From: Hemerocallis citrina
Lineage: Eukaryota; Streptophyta; Magnoliopsida; Asparagales; Asphodelaceae
Assembly (NCBI GenBank): GCA_017893485.1
Contig: CM030366.1
Span: forward strand, 104,133,796 to 104,197,795
Direction of reading: 5' to 3'
Length of the DNA: 64,000 nt
A program made the translations under genes and the position numbers. Below the pieces are notes generated by a model. It did not search any database and was not told where the DNA came from. It saw only the letters and a list, made by a program, of their open reading frames with translations. Of the stretch, positions 62,301-64,000 are shown piece by piece (position 1 is the stretch's first letter; every line of letters begins with the position of its first letter).

Positions 62301-63168
62301 AATTTGCACCTCTTGGCATCCCGAAAACATGTCCGTCAGTTTGGGTGCCGTTGGACACAATTCTATTGTTGTGTCTACTTCCAACCCTTGTTTTTTATTT
62401 ATTCTTGGAGTTAAATTAGTATCTGTATATCACTTTGAAATATATGAGATTCAACATGTTAGATTGCAGCATGAAGTATCTTGCATATCCATTCCTATAG
62501 AAAATTTGGATCTTGAAGGATTAGCTTCAAAAGTAGAAATGGTTCACAAGGATTGTCGAGCTCCTCTTTTAAATAATGTTAAAAACAATATTACTTTTGT
62601 GATTGGTACTCATAAGCCGTCAGTGGAAGTTCTCTCGTTTGTGTTTGGAAAAGGGCTACTGGTTCTTGCTGTTGGAATTATTTCAATAAACAATGCACTA
62701 GGTACTCCTATCAGTGGCTGCATCCCTGAAGATGTGAGGCTTGTATCAGTTGATCAGACCTATATTCTTTCTGGTCTGAGAAATGGCATGCTACTTCGTT
62801 ATGAGTGGCCTGCAACTTCGGCAATATCTGATGACATGAACTCTAGTCAAATGGATTCTCCATCTCCAAGTAGTACAACTCCACATTCTTTAAGTAGTTT
62901 GTTGAATGGCACAAATTCCAATGCCACTATTCTCCAATTGATAGCTATACGTCGCATTGGAATAACTCCTGTCGTATTGGTGCCTCTCCATGATTCCCTT
63001 GATGCTGATATAATTGTCCTCAGTGACAGACCTTGGTTGTTGCATTCTGCAAGACACAGTCTTGCATATACATCTGTGTCATTTCAACCTGCTACTCATG
63101 TGACCCCTGTTTCTTCTCCTGATTGCCCGGAGGGAGTTTTGTTTGTTGCTGAGAATACTTTGCATTTG
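45284..63168 (+). CDS. CPSF A subunit/DDB1/SF3B3-like protein (At3g11960-type), N-terminal 895 codons, 7 exons
   Basis: Exons: 45284-45451, 58279-58413, 58571-58650, 58733-58816, 60642-60729, 60883-61034 and 61191-63168. All have GT-AG borders and phases agree throughout (total 2685 nt). Exon 1 ends HIRSPETLDFVFGK and exon 2 starts ETSLELVVISEDGIVQSVSE, the exact order I recall for the Arabidopsis homologue. Later hallmarks are GRFVAVSAYDDRFALF, GTIWSMCFIPGE, DLPCK-like GLPCKTLFWVEGGFVLGL, SPIQNIAPILDLSVIDYHDE and TLACGLVADGLLVQIHKAG. The protein is the beta-propeller type shared by DDB1, CPSF160 and SF3B3. The C-terminal CPSF_A region (about 480 residues in relatives) must lie beyond 64000. 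The role of this plant paralogue is not established; a nuclear RNA-processing or ligase-scaffold role is inference. No stop or frameshift is seen. Intron 1 is 12.8 kb and intron 4 is 1.8 kb, both filled with repeats. Confidence 0.9.
45548..46561. mobile_element. MULE-type non-autonomous element in intron 1 (9-bp TSD)
   Basis: CCCTTTGTG flanks the element exactly at 45539-45547 and 46562-46570. The terminal inverted repeats are about 50 bp (TTTTTTGCCRTACTAGGCCAC..., continuing to GATGGGCC-like). A 9-bp target duplication and long TIRs indicate a Mutator-like element. The interior holds about ten copies of a palindromic-ended unit GTCGCTA...GAATAGCGAC in both orientations. There is no transposase. 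Confidence 0.85.
46786..48052. mobile_element. hAT-type non-autonomous element in intron 1 (8-bp TSD)
   Basis: The ends are CAGTGTAGTCGAAGGCT at 46786 and the complement of CAGTGTAGTTGAAGGCT ending at 48052. The flanks CTCTACTC (46778-46785) and TTCTACTC (48053-48060) match at 7 of 8 bases, as expected for a hAT insertion. AGGCGC, GCCTGAGG and AAGCCT words cluster near both ends. The interior is AT-rich on the left and gene-leader-like on the right (47580-47870). No transposase ORF is present. Confidence 0.8.
48061..48933. other. Intron sequence without recognised features
   Basis: AT-rich sequence between the hAT-type element and the copia element. A CTAGGGATGGCC word at 48659-48670 recalls a hAT terminus but has no matching partner flank. 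No ORF is supported. Confidence 0.4.
48934..49438 (+). repeat. 5' LTR of the copia element
   Basis: 505 bp. TATA-like CTATATATACATATG near 49205 lies upstream of a 'tcataactacaacttcaagaggggtcttgtg' type leader also present in the 3' LTR. It lacks about 22 bp that contain a CAGCCGATTG site in the 3' LTR. CAGTCGATGG, CAGTCGACCG and CAGTCGATTG sites are at 49034, 49047 and 49110. Confidence 0.9.
49450..50790 (+). pseudogene. copia gag and protease/pre-integrase remnant
   Basis: Gag reads VERFDESDSAMWKIHMVAYL, then after a TAG at 49640-49642 in the same frame KALGQIQLSLSIALFHIL, ILRDMYEKSSSNQILHLKKF and KLREGGSIAEHVNNY. Another stop follows ERG at about 49897. Further right (50290-50700) broken frames give NSGASFHY, where active copia proteases have DSGA, so the catalytic Asp is replaced by Asn. 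FEDYREGSFGDLIMSNGRR, ISMGRLDKEG and EGTLYLLRNV follow. The last belong to the gag-pre-integrase domain. Nothing of integrase or RT follows before the 3' LTR. Confidence 0.85.
51236..51787 (+). repeat. 3' LTR of the copia element
   Basis: 552 bp, ending CACTACG instead of CACTACA. CAGTCGACTG is perfect at 51334-51343, with GGTCGACTG at 51364-51372. A TATA-like GCTATATATATAG is near 51520. Confidence 0.9.
51793..52530. mobile_element. Possible hAT-like element remnant with a TTGCCATCCCTA terminus
   Basis: The segment is rich in TACCCT, GGGTAA and their complements, as in subterminal parts of hAT elements. It ends with TTACCTTGCCATCCCTA at about 52478. A glutamate/lysine-rich purine tract lies at 52060-52220. 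The other terminus is not identifiable because the copia element adjoins it, so the assignment is weak. Confidence 0.35.
52531..53739 (+). mobile_element. Second non-autonomous Helitron (about 1.2 kb) in intron 1
   Basis: The right terminus CTAG (53736-53739) precedes T. The perfect hairpin ACGTGCC-GTA-GGCACGT lies about 13 bases upstream. The left end is TC at 52531 after an A. The interior matches the 44431-45027 copy in order (CTATCAAGT, poly-C run, CTTTATTACTATCTCT, AAATATCTCYTCAA, GGACTTTTATTTATAACTAATT). It carries extra segments near 52840-52970 and 53150-53680. No RepHel gene is present. The left end is less certain than the right. Confidence 0.75.
53740..54788. other. Intron sequence without recognised features
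   Basis: AT-rich. A short + strand ORF at 53879-54115 has no recognisable motif and no supporting context. No structured repeat is seen. Confidence 0.4.
54798..55580. mobile_element. Foldback element with 9-bp TSD (MULE-type MITE) in intron 1
   Basis: TTATATGAT is exactly duplicated at 54789-54797 and 55581-55589. The ends are inverted repeats of about 90 bp beginning GGGTTATTTCCATATCCACAC on the left and GGGTTTTTTCATATCCACAC on the right (complement). They continue through a shared 'ctatttcc...cccaaa.tctt.atattcccacc' pattern. A 9-bp duplication points to the Mutator-like class. There is no transposase. Confidence 0.85.
55680..56190. repeat. Direct duplication of about 160 bp around a SINE-like tail
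   Basis: 55680-55850 and 56028-56190 share 'tagagag.ag', 'tgttttt.gaa', 'attaggatctcatttatgctacarcctaaat' and 'aatttatttc.tttt'. Between them lies the SINE-like 3' end at 55905-56020. The copies are about 345 bp apart. Confidence 0.65.
55905..56020 (+). mobile_element. SINE-like 3' end (Au-SINE-type tail)
   Basis: The sequence has TTCATGTAGCCGACCCTAACT, AGTTGGGAAAACAGCTTTG, then TTGTTG and a run of GTTT repeats. GCCGACCC...TAGTTGGGA...GGCTTTGTTG followed by a TTG-type tail is the known 3' end of plant Au-like SINEs. The pol III A and B boxes of the head were not found, so this copy is 5'-truncated or degenerate. Confidence 0.5.
56200..58278. other. Last 2 kb of intron 1
   Basis: AT-rich intron sequence ending at the acceptor GCATCCAG (58271-58278). 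A short tandem duplication (about 58 bp, 'gtactrcaacatgagtt...catccacatgcattttc') lies at 57507-57615. Several short ORFs have no recognisable motif. Confidence 0.6.
59111..59342. repeat. Triplicated unit with TA and TATC microsatellites in intron 4
   Basis: The unit 'tatgtggtgggcattcYagcctgta' plus a microsatellite plus 'atgttgtgcaccacctcggcctacccg' occurs three times (from about 59113, 59196 and 59279). The microsatellite is TA in the first copy and CTAT in the second and third. The unit ends resemble the outer end of the adjoining foldback element, which suggests that its terminus was amplified. Confidence 0.85.
59363..59826. mobile_element. Foldback MITE in intron 4 with a duplicated right arm
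   Basis: The arms 59363-59470 and 59542-59649 are long near-perfect inverted repeats starting GTGCACTCGGCCTACCCG. The right arm plus its flank (ending TGCACAATGGAAGATTTTCCTATATATA) is repeated at about 59697-59826. There is no coding capacity. As part of intron 4 it would be transcribed and could form a hairpin of more than 100 bp. Confidence 0.85.
59832..60271. mobile_element. Second foldback MITE in intron 4
   Basis: The terminal inverted repeats start TCATGTGAGACCCTAC (left) and TCATGTCAGACCCTAC (right, complement). They continue through 'ttgttttgaggcc', 'gaaccgttca.cttgtt' and 'gtgtaaa.tcaagttatttg'. The centre contains a tandem copy of TTTCAGCCATACAATTTTGTC. The same central words appear, reversed, in the preceding foldback element, so the two are related. 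Confidence 0.8.
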
Positions 63169-64000
63169 GTAAGACTTCTTGGTCTCAAAACTAGTAAATT
63201 TCATTATTGTTTTTATTTTTAATTGTTTTGTTCATTTGACTACTGATGCTAAATCACATTTATATTGGATTTTGTATTTAGTTAGTTAAGCATAATTTGT
63301 TGGAATTTTATATAGTGATTAATCATCCTTAATTGCTTGTACACATAACACGATGCTATATTGTGTATTGGTTTCACTTGTTAAATTTCCTTTGGGTGCC
63401 AAAAAGAAAATAACATCCTGAATTTAGTGCGTATTTATTTCTACTACTGATCATATTCAAGGGAATGCATACGTTCTATCTCTTGGAAGAAAGAAGGAAG
63501 TTTGGAGGCATGGAGGGGAAGCCATTAAGTCATCAAATATATGTGAATATGTCAATGGCAATGGAGGTTTTTGTCCTGATGAAGTGGTAAATTTGACTGG
63601 CCAGTTGAACTTTGTTCCAGCTCCGTCATTTGGAAAGAATGTCTTGGGCTTACTAGACCAATTTCTTCTGTTCCTGTCTTATCTTTTTTGAATAATGTTG
63701 AGGTTATGATTTGAATTTCGTAAACAAAAGAATTAGTTTCTGTTTGGTTTGGTTGCTCATTGCTTATGATTGATGAATTCCTTAAATACCTTGATATCAT
63801 GGTCATCTAGTGTTCAGGAGTCTTGTAAGGTTTTCTAGCCTGGAGGGCTGGCCAGTGGCCACCTCCTTCCATGCTATCATTACTGTAAATGTAGATGCTA
63901 CTGGTTATTACATTGTAAGTATTACTGGTAGACGTCATGCTTTAGCTCATTGTAGTCTCAAGCAAGGAGTGCTAGAGATGATTGGTTGGCCATAATGGAT
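63169..64000 (+). other. Start of intron 7 of the CPSF-A-like gene, with an unexplained coding-like patch
   Basis: After the donor TTG/GTAAGA (63169) no sequence resembling the expected next exon is seen before the window ends. A coding-like patch at about 63460-63590 can be read as GNAYVLSLGRKKEVWRHGGE then SSNICEYVNGNGGFCPDE and a GTAAAT donor, preceded by a TTCAAG acceptor. It does not resemble the family, so it is probably captured sequence or chance. Short ORFs near the end have no motif. Confidence 0.35.

Overview
This is a plant nuclear window, most likely from a eudicot. It is AT-rich, dominated by nested retrotransposons, and has long AT-rich introns with GT-AG junctions. Only one gene looks intact within the window. 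It is the 5' part (seven exons, 895 codons) of the plant CPSF-A/DDB1/SF3B3-like family typified by Arabidopsis At3g11960. Its first exon is at 45284-45451 and its second at 58279-58413, so intron 1 is about 12.8 kb and full of transposons. The gene runs off the right edge with its C-terminal domain still missing.

Layout, left to right. 1-17570 is a retrotransposon graveyard read mostly on the minus strand: three very long gypsy LTRs (1-1897; about 9915-14821; 14822-17570), a fourth solo-type LTR (7006-9536), a broken hAT transposon (1898-2825), and a gag-like ORF split by insertions. Inside that ORF sits an unusual TRIM composite (4085-6445, TSD CCTTG) carrying a gypsy reverse-transcriptase fragment between two TRIM units. 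17571-20929 holds another gag-like piece and an LTR fragment split by a clean solo LTR (18205-19980, TSD CAATG). The empty site is visible in a related LTR at 31.5 kb. 21.1-24.9 kb carries genic remnants: one exon of an unidentified gene and a GATA26/27-like zinc-finger pseudogene. 26.9-33.05 kb is a decayed minus-strand Ty3/gypsy element with gag, PBS, PPT and a 3.8-kb LTR. 33.05-34.97 kb is Tat-like debris with a tandem array of about 90-bp units.

34987-43153 is a LINE in minus orientation, apparently full length, with an exact 14-bp target duplication. It is split within its zinc-knuckle domain by a solo LTR (35603-37242, TSD AAGTC). A second, 5'-truncated LINE follows. A 0.6-kb Helitron (44431-45027) abuts the promoter of the CPSF-A-like gene. 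Intron 1 of that gene holds a MULE-type element (9-bp TSD), a hAT-type element (8-bp TSD), a defective Ty1/copia element (TSD GAGGG), a second Helitron, a second 9-bp-TSD foldback element and a SINE-like tail. Intron 4 holds two large foldback elements.

No bacterial-type system, CRISPR array, tRNA or rRNA gene was found. The most unusual observations are a 10-bp palindrome (CAGTCGACTG and near variants) recurring in LTRs of three unrelated retrotransposon families, the TRIM composite with captured RT, a dense GATC cluster inside one LTR, and the very long TE-filled first intron. All family names come from reading the sequence and from memory of the families; no database search was possible.
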